Shown piece after piece: positions 23,310 through 36,300 of a stretch of DNA of 64,000 nucleotides. The DNA is taken from contig CAXHKT010000130.1 of NCBI GenBank assembly GCA_964017195.1, positions 211,001-275,000 on the forward strand, in the 5' to 3' direction. A program made the translations under genes and the position numbers. Within the stretch, counting starts at the first letter, position 1; each line of letters begins with the position of its first letter. The stretch comes from Siderastrea radians. Taxonomy: Eukaryota > Cnidaria > Anthozoa > Scleractinia > Rhizangiidae. A model generated the notes under the pieces. That model made no database searches. It was not told where the DNA came from and saw nothing but the letters and a program-made list of their open reading frames with translations.

Positions 23310-25522
23310 CACGAACTCTTGACAGGAGCAAAAACAGTTCGAGTTAGCACTTCGAGTAAAGGCGTGTTTTAACTCTCCTATAAAGACTATCACAAGAAAC
23401 AAAGGAATCAGCGCGAGTAAACGATGGAGTTTGAGTTTGCCAAGTTCAAGTTATCAGAGTTCTATTGTGATTTTTTTTAAACCTAGAATCCATTTTTTCC
23501 CCAAGAATCTCCTCTAGACGAAGTGGCCGTGTTGTCGGTCTTCCTGCGTTCGGTCTCCCTGTGTGTCATGTTATGTAACGCAATCTCGACTCACGTAACA
23601 GTACTTCAACGAGACTCTTGACACGTCGAGCGCGCGGGGATTTTGCTCTAGTTTGCCTCAGTTTTTGCGGAAATGAAGACAAACAACGACACAAGGTACA
23701 AACAAACATATTGTAGACCTGATTATATACTAGACAGGGTAGTTATTTGGTGTAGATTTTGAACACTGCGCTGTGTCGTGTAAGAACTTGACCCACATGT
23801 TTACATTAGCGAGGCAAGTTCAAATGCCTGAAAGCCGGGATATGAGTTCTTTCCGGTTGAAAATTGGTGTAAAATTTTCCGCGGCAGGACGGAGAAAGCG
23901 CTAACTGTAAGTACCTCCAGTTGTCCCATACAAATTCTTAGAAAACTTTTCTAAGGATTTGTGAGGGGTTTTTTAAGCGTATCTAGTGGGCTTACCACAA
24001 GGCGTCCTAATCTGCTGCTTCATGATTGAAATGTCACTGCATCAAATGTAAACCAGAACAGCGGAGACGTAAGGACCGACTTATACATGTCATCAAGTCA
24101 TAATAAAACGTGACTTGATTTTCCCATAGAGGAGTGTTACGCATCATTCACAAGTCATTACCAGACAATTTTGGTCAATCAAATAGGAAATCCGAGCCAA
24201 AAACTCATTTGTAAAACAATTTAACTGCTGCAAGGTGAGACCGCTCAAGGTGTTAGCAATCGAAAAATAAAAAAATGAAATTAAAATTTAAAAAAAAACG
24301 CGGCGAAAAGCAAAATAATAACGCTTGTTCTGTTGGTTGGATGTGACTAGTTTTTGACTGTTGCATTTGACAAGAAAACTCCACGATGGACTTTCGCCAA
24401 GAATAAACTTTCGACCAGGAGCGCGACCAGGAGGTTTTTTAACTTTTGTACATTATTATCTGTCACCGGATGCCAGTAACGAGAAGGATCAGTGAAGTGT
24501 TTTCTTGCAGTTTCTGGTTTCATTTTCTTCAGAAACGATGCGATTTCACAAGTGGTTGTTTAACGCTGATTTCAGTGGTTTTTTTCCTTCCAATACCGTC
24601 AATGCACACGTTTCTGAAGCCTAAAAGCCATGTGATTAGATTGACGTTATCCTGGAAGTCTGGGAATCGACATTTTGTTTTCGTTTGGTATCAAACAATG
24701 GGATAAATTCAAACTAGATTACAGTGAACAAGATTAGAAAAATCTTCCCCGATGTCCTTTACAAAAGTCTCGCGTAGTGGACTGTGGTAAGTTGAATCTG
24801 TATGTAAGCCGTGCAAAATCATTACCGGTATAATTGCAGCTGCTAGCTCAGTAGTCTTGTCGGCATGGAAAAATATTAGAGGGCTACAAGAACTGAACAA
24901 AGCCACGTGTCCGGTACATGAGAGGCGACCCCACGCGTTCGATCTGCGATTCACTGAATTCAGCAGCGTTGTTATTTATCTCAGATATGCCTTGGTTGCA
25001 TTTAAGATTTCGTCGCCTCATTACAACTAAAAATCATTGCTTATAACAAACGCGAAGTTACAGGAATTACATGCCAGCTTTTTCTCGCCAGTATTTTGGA
25101 TCGGCTTCGCTCAGTGCTCAAGAAAAGCACTATAATTTTTTGGCGGGAATTTGTGTGGTTCGAACAAACGCAAAACAGCATTGTATGACAAGTTGGATAC
25201 CAAATTCATTTATTAAAATTAATTTCAGCTAATCCACATTAATTTGTTTACAAGGTCTGGTTGCAGTAAGATGCTAAGTAAAGAATCAGAGGAAATCAGT
25301 AATGTTTGAAATCGGCTTTCCTTTTTCGGTCTATTAAACAAGTCAGACGATGGAAGATGCACCTCTTTTGTTAGAACGACTGTCCACTAAGTTGACAGTA
25401 TTTTTGCCACTTACTAACTCTGATTCATGGAAAGATATTTGAAATCTCAGTTATTGCGATGTTCATTTTGCCAGTCCATAACTTAGTTAATACAGGCCAA
25501 TCCCTCTGAGTAACATTACGAG

Positions 25523-26300
25523 TCTTCTCAGCTCTCACAGCAGTAATGTTTGAGTAAAAATATGGAAGGCTGAAACTCAGTTGAAGAATATTTGTTTCTT
25601 TGTGACGGTAGCACCCATCCCTGCTCTTAAGATGACTCATCTTTCACTAGCAGGGCTGCCAAGATGTCACATCTTTTGCCAGTTTGTGTTTGCTGTTGTC
25701 ACAAGAAATAAATAGCAGTTGATAAAAACCAAAAAAAACAACAACAACAACAAACAAACATACGATAATAATGACCCGGCCGTGAATAAGAGAGAAAGAG
25801 AAGAAGGGAAGAATAAGGGAAGAAATGAAAACTAAGGTTACAAAACCTTTGTGCTCAGATAATTTCTTGAAAGCATTTGTCAGCCTACCCGGCCTTAGTA
25901 AGTAGAGTTAAGGACGAGAGCGGCCTGCATAACTAAATCTCGAACTGGCAAAATGAAGGCAAAGAAATATTTAAAAAGTTCAAAGCAGCGACCTTAAGTC
26001 GGAAAGCAGATTTTAGCGAAATACATGATCAACCCGAGCCATAGTCTTCTCACTTCTCATAGCAATGAAGTTTGAGAAAAAAAAAAAGAAAAAGAGAAAG
26101 AAAGAGTTGAAACCCTGGTTGAAACTCAATCACGGCGCAAGAATATTTATTTCTTTGTGACGGTGGCAACTATTCCTGCTCTTAAGATGACACATCTTTT
26201 ATTAGCGGGGCTGCCAAGATGACACATCTTTTGCCAGCTTTTGTTTGCTGCTGTCACGAGAAATAAATGTCGCTACACCAAGGGCAGTTGGTAAAAAACA
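25523..26300. repeat. Direct duplication within nested element
   Basis: 25523-25745 and 26046-26300 share TTGTGACGGTRGCAMC, CCTGCTCTTAAGATGAC and CTTTTGCCAG blocks, each followed by an A/C-rich tract. Each copy also has an internal repeat of AAGATGWCACATCTTTT. No coding potential is seen. Confidence 0.7.
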
Positions 26301-26992
26301 AAACAAAAACAAAAACACCCACAAGAAAAACAGAACAACAACAAATATGAGCCGGCCGAGAAGAGAGCGAGAAGGCTATGGCTGAAAACAATGACAACCA
26401 ATTTGTTTCGCCTTTGAACGTTTTTTCCACGCTTGGCACTGGTCACATGTATTTGCTACCAGCTCTCATTGGCTCATTTGATTATCTGCATCTAGTAACT
26501 GGTTTGGTTTTAGTTTATGATACCTGATTGTTTTGAACTTTGTCCTGCCTTAACGTCATGGCAGAGCTAGCTAGTGAAAACTGTGTCAAAGTAAATAAAA
26601 GAAGTTGAAATCCGGTGGGTTCATTAGGGAACCCACCCAGTATGGTGTGCTCAATGACCCTAGTCCCAGCACTTTTCAAGAAAATGTTTGGATAAAAATC
26701 AACCAATATTTGGTTTGCAAGTTGCCAAAAACCGACAGGGAGAGGAGGGGGAAGGGCTCAAAGGGAATTAGAAATCAACTGACTCTCGCCTCCACATTTT
26801 TTTCTCACGGCTGCTCGTCTTCATCGTGCACTTTTCGTTTGTCAGTAAAGCAGTGATAAAAGTCTTGGGAGATGTTTCCCGCTTGCTCAATATCAGGATC
26901 GGAAAGAACTACATTTGAAGGCTTATGTTACGAATATATATGCATCAAAGAGGGTTCGTCACGTGCAGTATACGTTTTTAAAATTCAGTTAC

Positions 26993-27154
26993 AGACTACG
27001 AGCAGTCTCTCTTTCCGCTCAGGGATAGTCTCATTACACTAGCGGCTCGACAGGCGCGTCACGTTTCAACGCCGCAGGCGACTTCTTACTCGCTCGCTCG
27101 CTTCTTTGTTTTCCTCGACTATCCCTGAGCGGAAAGAGAGACTGCTCGTAGTCT
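26993..27154. mobile_element. 162-bp MITE with perfect 38-bp TIRs and 10-bp target duplication
   Basis: The ends AGACTACGAGCAGTCTCTCT... and ...AGAGAGACTGCTCGTAGTCT are perfect inverted repeats over about 38 bp. The 10-mer AATTCAGTTA occurs immediately outside both ends (26982-26991 and 27155-27164). A 9-10-bp duplication with long TIRs suggests a Mutator-like family, but a superfamily cannot be fixed without a transposase. Confidence 0.85.
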
Positions 27155-28890
27155 AATTCAGTTAACCGATTTGTGGAAGAGAAACATTTTTCATAAAATC
27201 TAAGAATGCGATACAAACTTGCAACTGCAGAAAGTGACGAGAATCGCAGACGCATTGTCTGAGTCTTTTAAAACTCGCGCGAGAATATTCAGACATTTAT
27301 ACAGGCATACGCTGAACAAGCACAAATCGAGTTTCGTCCGTACCGGTTGATGCGATTCTGTACGTATTTAGAACTTTCGGAGAAACTAGAAAAAAGGAGA
27401 CATTGCAAAATAAATAAATAAATAAATAAAATAAGATACTGAAAACGGAACTTTTCGAAATAGTGAGAAAATTTTATCAGTTGGAAAGGAATACACGCAG
27501 CCTGTGACAATAATTCCTGTAGAGATTGTACAATGGCACATTGTGGGGCGCACAATTACACACTCGTTGTTGTCGGCTCAGTGCAAAGAAGAGGCACGTT
27601 TTCTCGCGGCAGGCGGTTTTTAACGCTCGCTTGTATGACAGGATATCAAAGAACCTCATGTTTTTCTTTCCATTCTTGGAGAGCTTAGTTTACCCGCTGT
27701 ATACAAAATCGAAAAGTTTACTAACAGGATGGACGGAATCCGCGTGAATTATTGAGAGACATTAGATGGTCTTTAATAGATGGCTTCCTCTGATACACCT
27801 TGATTTAGGCTTTGGTAGCCGCCATGAATAGTCGGAGGATAAATAACGAGCATAAATTGATCGAAATCGAACACAGCTTTGCCTTCGAAAACAATTTCAT
27901 CGGCTAGCCAAGGGGTGAAAGACTGTGTACAACTTACTCGTGGCGGAATGTCACAAAATTCAGTCTTTTATTTATTTTAGGGAATCACGTTTCGACGAAA
28001 ACCAGAACTTTACGTCTTTCATTCAGAACATAGTGTCATTTTACAATATTCACCGTGGCTTCATTAAGAAGCGATGATAGCTTGATTTCCAACAGTTAAA
28101 CAGATTTTCACACTTTCCCAAGAAAAGCCGAAAAAATCTCTGCGTGAAACGATACTTACAGTTAACGCTTTATCCGTCCTCTCATGACCTAATGTCTATG
28201 AAGCATTTATGTATCACTGTGGGACTTGAGATTGCCTAAATTAAACATATTTTGGCTGAAACATTTGTTTGAGTATCGATTTGTGTCGCTTCGAACCTCA
28301 AAACTGTGAAGTCAGAAATATCAAATTTCACTCAAGTGCTCCCTGAATTTCGCGTTCCCAGAAATTCATTTCATGTGTTGCCCAAAGTTTTAAAACCACA
28401 TTTTGAAAGCTTAGAGATTGCTTTTTAATGTGGATCGTGTTTTGCTGTTTGAAACTAGGTACCGGGTGTGATTTTAGGCCTTCGAATTTCGACAAAATTT
28501 TGCTCTCGTGAAATTCTCGAAATTTTGTAAAGATTTAAAAATTGGTAAAAAAAATTCTAGTCGCAATCAATTCAAGAACATAACCACTCACAATGTGTGT
28601 TAAAAACCCTTTAATACGATAAAAGGCTTTCTTGGTTGAATGATATTTGAATTAGATTCAGATCGAGCTCTTTTCGTAGCCCGGTCCCCGAAAAAGCGGT
28701 CTGGAAGAGGCCGTAAAGCGCCCAAACTTGACACCCGCCGTATCACCAAAATATTTATCTGATGAAATTAAAATTTATACTTTCATTAATAGAATACCTA
28801 GGATAGTCTACAGAAGTTTTCTTGGGATTTTTCAAAATTTTTATATTTCCCACCCCTGGTCGATATTTACAGACATCCTCTCTTAAAACC

Positions 28891-31760
28891 TTATTGAATT
28901 TAAATCTTGATCTTAAGATAAAGAAAAACGTACATAACGTTTTTTAAACGGGGCATCTTTTAAAACAGGAACATGATTTGACAGAATTTCGAAGGCATAA
29001 AATTTTCGTAACTGATAATTTATAGTTCCAGTGTAGCTTAGAAAAGGATGTTTTTTTCGTTTTTTTTTTTTGTTTTTTTTAACATTTCGTTCGTATTTTC
29101 GGTAAAACAACAGTGTGAGCTAGGAACAGTTAATGTAAAAAGCAAAAAAACAAACACATTAATTTGTAAAAAAAAAAGGACAAACGAAAAGGGATTTTAG
29201 TACTTCTGCTCCTTTAACGAAAGCCTGATTTAAAACGGAACCGGTTTGGGAAGGCGTCCTTCCTTTTTAATGCTCTAAATACTGTAATATATTTACAACG
29301 GTAAGGTTAATCGATCATCTTTACTCGTCATGATTACCCAGTATCAGTCCACTCTTTTTGCCAGCTAAACTACCGTAGTTGAGATTTACGTGCTTTCCTT
29401 CATTAACATTTTTTCCTCATATTAGTCGAAAGAAAACAGTTATTCTACAGGCAAACAGAAAGGTAATAAATTGAAAATCATATACAGTGCAGAATCTCTG
29501 GTGATGTCCATTAAGAATCCGATCCCCTGATAAGATAAAACTAGAAAGTAGGAAACGGAACTGAGAGCATGGTTTACCAATATAAAGGATATTTGAAATG
29601 CTTCAAGCACGTAATCCTTATATTTTATGCACTTAGCATTAAATCGCGGTTACTAAGTATAAATTAATAGTAAATTTCTTTTTTCTGAGGCATCTCAGCG
29701 GTCCAGAATCCTAAATACTTGAATCTGATTGGCTAATGACACGCACTCCAGCGGTCCGGATTTTCCCATCCGGACCCCGCGTACGGACCGCTCTAATCCG
29801 CGGGAAAACTTGAAGTGAAATCATTTTACTCCCGCACAACAAAACGTTGGATTTTTCTTCTTAAAATGGAACTTTTCTCTCACTAACCCTTGTAAAGTGA
29901 AAGGAAAAATCAGCAATGGAATAAAAGGCCTGGTTATTCTCCGAAAGGGCGAGTATTCCTGTGTTTTTGTTAAGAAAATTTTACTGGCTTGCTTTTTTCG
30001 AGTTATAGTTTTCTTATAGACACGCCATTTGATTTAACACGAGTTAACTGTAAGGTAGTCTTTTGACCTTCGTTTCTCGGTTAAAATTTCGTTATTTTCC
30101 TTGGAGATCTCTTTTTTAATCTCGTCCCAATTAGCTTCATTCAAAACAATATGATTATTAATGATTGTATATAAAATTGTCAAACAAGAAACCTGGCAAC
30201 GCTGTGTCTTGGATCGACAGGACAGGTTTTTTATACAGTTTAGTTTTCCCTAAGTATCGATTTGCGAAAATCTTGACCAAGAACAAACGAAAATGTTTAA
30301 AATACTAAGATACGTAGTGAAATTTGCGGCGTGTAAGCCTTAGTTTTCACTAAAAATCTTACTTGTTTTAAAGATCTTTCGGTACTGAAAACCACATTTC
30401 AACGTGTGACTTCATTTTCAACAAGACAAAGGTTATTTCTTTATTCTTTGGGTTTGTTCTTAACGCTTATTGTCTTATGATATATTTTTAGTTCGTTTCA
30501 TCGTTAGTCTATCCTTTATACCTACGGTTTGCTAGCGGCTCTTTTTCGTATGCTTCATAATTTTAACTTAACTTTGATCGTGGGAACTAGCGCACGTAGA
30601 AGGACTGTTTACAAACAGTTCTCAAACCAATTCGCCTTGTTCCACCTCCAAAATTGAATTTGCTTCAGTCAAACACTGTAATTTTACCCCCGATTTTTCG
30701 AATGCTCGATTATTCGAAACTCCCGATATTTCGAACTAATTCTTTCTTCCTTTGAAAAATTTACATTCGATTCCTCGAACTTTGTAAACTCAGGAACCAG
30801 CAAAAACCGGTTTTAGCCACATACAGACCTAAATGCAATTTAAAACAAGTTCCGGAGGTGTTTTCATGCATTTTTTATTACAAAGCAAGTGACAAATCTG
30901 TCATTGAAGTCATCTTGAAGAAACTACAAGGCCGTTGTTACACAATCGAGGGTCCGTGAATTACTGTACATGATCAAAGTTCCTTCGTTTAGTTGCATTT
31001 TCCAAGCTCTCGCCGTAGCACATTAATAAATTTTGCTGTTCCTTTAAACCGTGGAGTACAGGGTACTTTTTTCTGATACAGTAAGGGGAAGGAAATGCAG
31101 TCAAGAGTCCGCGCAAAATTACAGACACATGTATCAGTACAGTACTGGTTTTTGTTCTGCCGAAATTGGCTTAAATCCTGAAATTTTCGTTTTGTTTTAA
31201 ATGCACGTTTTGTTGGTAAATAAAGACGGTTCACACATTGATGTGATATTCCGTGGTTGTCTACCTTCTTGGATCTTATGAAACCATACCACGGTAAAAC
31301 AGTTCAGCATACGCTGGTTTAAATGGGGCTCTGTAAACTATCTAATAACTATCTAATAAAGACAAAAAATTCGAAATAATGTTTGTCACTAATCTTTGGT
31401 GCCCCACGCCAATTCAAAACCCTTTGTTTTCCGGTTGTATGTCTCGACGACTTGTGTTTCTGAGACTTTCTGGGAGTAAAAGTTATAATAATAATAACTG
31501 TTTATTCACAAGGCGTCACTAAACCGTCACCGATCCACGTCCAACAATTGAATATTTCAAATAACTTGAATTTTATCCAGACAAATTTCAACATCTTTAT
31601 TAGCATTTTCTCATGTACTCAAATGTTCCCACAACAGAGTGATTAGCAAAATTGATAATAATATGTTGTAGACACATTTTAAGAAAAAATATCGTTGTGC
31701 TCTAAATTAATCTTAAGACTGCTTTCCCAACAAATCTACTAAGCACTTTAAGTGAGTGGA
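28891..31760. other. Intergenic DNA, no gene seen
   Basis: AT-rich with homopolymer runs near 29050-29080. Short open frames lack recognisable motifs. A small GC-rich inverted motif (GCGGTCCGGATT and its complement) lies near 29751-29810. Confidence 0.5.
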
Positions 31761-31769
31761 GAAAATAAC

Positions 31770-32833
31770 TGATATATTGCCTCTGCTAGCTTTGTTGGCA
31801 AAACAGTTTCTCCAAAAGCTGTTTTACACCATTACGAATGTCACTTATCCTCCAAAGATAAATAAGAGGATTAACTCTTTTCCGTCAAGAGTTGTATTTT
31901 CCCGACGTCGAAGTCGGGAACCATTCAGCCACTTGTGACGTCATCATTTTTGACGTCACCAGATTGTTTTGATAAGCAGCTAGCACAGCAAGGACAGATC
32001 CATCCATACGTGTGTCCATTTTGAATATCGACCAAATCCTGGCAGAGCTATACCAGAAAAACGTGTCCAATTTTGGCTGCAAAGTTGGTGGTAAAATAGG
32101 CCGTCACCTAGTTGATCAATGTTCCATTTCCAGGTTTTTAGAAGGACTGAGGCCAAAACTTTTCCAGTGGATAGAAAGGTGATAAAGGGTAGAAGATAAA
32201 GAGAAAAGAAAGGGAGAGAAAAAGGAAAGCAAAAGAAGCGAGAAAAAATTAGAAATGAATCAGCAAAAAAAAAAAAAAAAAAAACAAGTCCACATTTTGG
32301 CTTATGCGCATGCCTGAAACCAAAATAATGTACAATTTTCAACAGAAGCTGGCTCAAAATTGAGCTAAAATGTAAGAAAACGCTTTTGTAGCAAAGTTTA
32401 GAGGCATTTGGCACCATAGCACTTCAAAAAATGCTTTAGCGGTAAAAAATGCGTTTTTCTAAGGGAAAAACGCTGACGGTAAAGGGTTAATAGAAGAAGA
32501 CAGAAACAAAAATAGCAGTGAAATATGAAACAATATTTCTAACTCACAATACTGGTAACGAAATGAAAGTCCAACAAAGACAAGGAAAGGTAGAAAACTT
32601 ATGTAAAATACTCCTAGAATATACAAGATGAAAACCACAGTTTTCTTGTACTTCGCTAAATTAAACGTCGGTTGTCCAAAGTTTTGAGATGACCCGTTTG
32701 CATGAATTTGCTCCTGGTGACGATGGATGATTCGAAAAACTTTAAAATAAGAGATCGGCGTGGTAACAAGACAAAGCAATAAAAGGATGAACAAACTTAA
32801 ATTCGACACAAGTCCCCCTGGCACCAAGAGCCT
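31770..32833 (-). pseudogene. Class A GPCR pseudogene, TM5-helix 8, split by an insertion
   Basis: 32482-32833 encodes TM5 to TM7 of a receptor close to the one at 18939-19901: SYFKVFRIIHRHQ, QNFGQPTFNLAKYKKTVVF and FLFLSSSINP. The frame is then lost into inserted DNA, but the NPxxY and helix 8 part is recovered at 31770-31875 (NPLIYLWRISDIRNGVKQLL). The 612 bp between is a TTAA-flanked element. TM1-TM4 are absent, replaced upstream by a minisatellite. It is a dead gene copy. Confidence 0.85.
31875..32486. mobile_element. piggyBac-type MITE inside GPCR TM7 codons
   Basis: The 612-bp insert is bounded by TTAA on both sides (31871-31874 and 32487-32490). Its ends are CTCTTTTCCGTCA and, inverted, CCCTTTACCGTCA, which fits the CCYT start and TTAA target of piggyBac elements. 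It carries no transposase. Two TGACGTCA-related boxes and an A-run (near 32265-32285) lie inside. Confidence 0.75.
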
Positions 32834-33340
32834 GGTAAAAAGTCTGGTAAGCCTGGTCAAGTCTGGTTCAACCAGACTTACCAGGCTTTTGTGAAGAAAA
32901 CAAGTCTGGTAAAAAGTCTGGTAAGGCTGGTTTTACCAGGCTTTTAGGGTGAGCCTGGTTGTATTGTACCACAGAAGCCTGGTAAGGCCGGTTTAGGGAC
33001 GAAAATTATAACCTGAAAAGTCAGGTTAGTCTGGTTTAACCAGGCTTTTATGGCGAGTCTGGTTCGAAAAAATTACCTGAAAAGGTTGGTTAGCCTGGTT
33101 TAACCAGGCTTTCTTGGTACGTCTGGTTCAAAGACAAAACCTCAGAAACCTTGTTTGTCTGGTTTTACCAGGGTTTTCCATAAAGTCTGGTTCGAACATA
33201 TCATATGCACCTGAAAAGCCCGGTTAGTGTGGTTGGAAAACATCACAGTACTTGAAAAGCCTCAAGCCCAATGTTCTAAGAATTCAAAAACCTAGAAGCC
33301 CAGGTTTCCCTGGGCTTTCCAGGCTTTTGGTTAACAGTGT
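32815..33340. repeat. CCTGGT minisatellite
   Basis: Degenerate tandem units of about 60-70 bp, each built from GTCTGGTT and TTTAACCAGGCTTTT in alternating orientation, so the array is partly self-complementary. It abuts and has replaced the 5' part of the GPCR pseudogene. The last units grade into AGCCCAGG-type variants at 33290-33335. Confidence 0.75.
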
Positions 33341-36300
33341 TTGACAAACGTTCCAAGTAATTTTTATGTGCCTCAATGATAATTTTTATTGCAAACTGTA
33401 GTGCAATTTCTAATACATATTCTATGGAAATTCAAATGGCCAGGGTACAAAATATAAACATGCACTACAATTGCCATACCACCAAAACCAACAACGTACA
33501 GTGAATAATGATTATACAATGTAAATCTTAACAAAACTTTCTAATACCAAATCGATTTTAAACATGGAGCAACCCTATAAACATTAACTGAACTCTAAGT
33601 TGGCTTATGACTTTTCAGCTTGACAAGTGACGGCCTAGGGATTAAAAATGGTTGTTACATTCGACACATTTACAGGTACACACACTGTACTTTGCAAAAT
33701 TTTACTTTGGTTGACTGAAATATTTTAGTCTCTACTGAAGAGCCAAACAAAAAAATACAGTTAAAACTAAAGTGTTGCATTGCACTGTCATCTGAAGATG
33801 TTGATTAACATACTTTACAGAACTTGATACATTTGCAAAATAATACTGATCAGCCAGAGCTTTTACGACTGCAAATCAAATTCAGCAGAGGAACCAAAAA
33901 TGTTTCCATTGCTAGACTATTAAGTCATCAGCTACTCCATAGGACCGTCTGCATACAGGCTACTGTAACGTCCACTGTTTTGACAAACACTTGTACAAAC
34001 CATTGATTAAAGCTTAACAATTCTAGTAAAGGGTTAACAATTTAATTTCTTTCAAAAAATATGAATTCTCCTGTACATCTTTCAATTGCCACTGGATTTG
34101 ATTCTTTATGCAGTGGTCTCACAAACCGTGATTCAGATTTTTTGCATCTGTGTTTGCATCTGTGTTTGTTTGTAAGCTGCTAAAGTTCCATGTGTCAGTA
34201 TGGATAAGAGATAAAAAGTACTACTTGTACCTTAAGAAAACAAGCTAAAACTTTCAAATAAAATTAAAAATTCACAATGTAAGGCTGAGAGATAAAAGGC
34301 ACTACATGTACCTCTGGAAAAAAAGCTAAACCTTTCAAATAGAAGGAAAATTCAAATTTGCGGAGATGGTATTCCTGGAAAACTATATTACAACTTTGGC
34401 TGAATTGCATCAAATTGGTTTAGGAGCTGCTCACTTAGAATTTAAAAACACATGCACAATTGCCACTCACGCACACCTGCAAAGCAAGCTCTTGCGTAGT
34501 GATTACAGTGTATGTACTTTGATATTACAAGTACATATTATATTTCAATCTAATTTTGATAGCATTTGTCAAAAACAAATTAAAAAGATATGCCCCCAAA
34601 AAACTCTTATGTACATTACAACGTAACTTAACTTAAAAGTATTTTTTTGTGCTTAGAGTTTTTTTTTTTTTGCCAAAAGATATGAAAAATTATCAAGTTA
34701 TGTAAAACAGTCAACTTGCCACTGGTTGATACAGTATCTTACATCACCATGTAATAAACTGAAGCTTTAGACTGAAAAAATGATTTTCTCATACCTATTC
34801 ATTTTTGTCACTTCACCTACAACGCAAAAATGAAAGGAATCTGTGAAGGTATAACTTCGGTGGGCTGTAGTTTCAGTTACTTGATCTCATTCAATACATG
34901 CATTAACCATTACACGCAAGATAGAAAGCTGTTTCCACAAAAAAATCTGGAAAGAGAACGACGTACATTGTGTGTACATGTTGACTTCAATTTGGTTTAT
35001 TTTGACGTCTCATTATGCTGGTTGCCACCTTCATCATGCTGGCTGAACTTAATTTTTAATTATTACATTCTTTCCTTCATAGCCCCAGTTTTCTTTTGAG
35101 CCTGTTTTTTTTGCCTCTTGATGCTTTTCCTCATTTATAACTTTTTGTGGCAAAAGTCCATGGCTAAACGAACATTTTAAACTTATCATTTTGATCTGAG
35201 TTTCATCATGTAAAAATCTTACAGTTATGTCTGAACTGCTAATGTGGCTTAATACGTACATGTAACAAGTGATCCAAGCAAAAGTGTCTCACCTTACAGG
35301 ATATACACCTTACCTCTGGTCTGTTCTGTTCAGTTTCAGGTCTAATTGAAAAAGTAACAATACTACACTGTACATATAAAGAGCCAATTTAGACTATGTT
35401 GTATGCGACATGCTAATGAACAGCCTACAATGCAAGTTGTTCCATGCAAATAAAAGCTAAAACTTTCTCATGTCTGTCGTGCATGGCATAAAAAATGCTG
35501 GAGGATTTTGAAATGTGTTAAAACCTTACGACAATCATAGCCAGAGGCAATGATAAATGAAGTGAACTCGTTACAATATTTCCAATGATATGCCAAACCA
35601 GCAGCATAAGTAAAACTCAGACTATCTAAATAGGCCCTGAACTGCAAATGTTGTGGTATTTCTTATCTGCTTTGTTGCCAAGGATTCCCTGTTAGACTTG
35701 GAAGTACTGTTTTCAGTTTTTAACAAATGCACCTGGAAAAAAAATACAAAGTAAAATAAACATAAATAAAATACCAAGGGAAATAACCAAAAAACTGCAA
35801 CCATATTGTACAGTTCCTCTCAGAGGAATAGGAGTAGCTAGTGCCTTTGGTATGGCATCTACAGGCACACCTTTTGCGTGCTCTTATACTTACGTACATG
35901 CAGCCCCTAATAAATGGTGTATTTTTAAACAGTGAAAAATACTATTGTATGCTTAACAAGCCAAATAGTCACTGAATGGACCCGTATATACATGTACATG
36001 TGTGTAGTATATATTCTCAGCCACTGACAAAATTTGAGGCAAAAAAGTACTGTAACATAAGTTGATTGGTGAACTGTAACTAGAAACACCTACTCAGTGA
36101 CTTGCAAAGGTCTTTGAAGGGCCAGCTCTACATTAAAGAGTGGGTGGACTGGCTAGTTTATTAGATTTCTCACCCAAAAAGGGTTAAAATGCTTGTCTTG
36201 TCCTTTATGTATACATGTAGCCACCATTTAGTTACAAAACTGAAACAGTTGGTGGGTGACCATCTTGTATACAGTATTTAACAAATAACAAACAAATAAA

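Larger units (their letters stand above)
23886..28190. mobile_element. Nested 4.3-kb DNA element
   Basis: The ends are inverted repeats of about 28 bp: GGACGGAGAAAGCGCTAACT near the left boundary and its near-complement ending ATCCGTCC near the right. It sits precisely in the right arm of the surrounding element. No transposase was recognised. It contains a 220-250-bp direct duplication (25523-25745 and 26046-26300) and a 162-bp MITE. Confidence 0.7.
20190..28890. mobile_element. Element with long inverted arms, right arm split by a nested insertion
   Basis: The left arm runs from about 20190 to 21115. Its outer part (to about 20762) matches the inverse of 28195-28890, and its inner part (from about 20763) matches the inverse of 23550-23885. 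The two right-arm pieces are contiguous in the left arm, so the right arm was interrupted by 23886-28190 after it formed. Shared landmarks include the poly-pyrimidine end near CCAGGGGTGGGAAATATA. The interior 21116-23550 holds a small coding relic (22889-23309). Confidence 0.75.
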
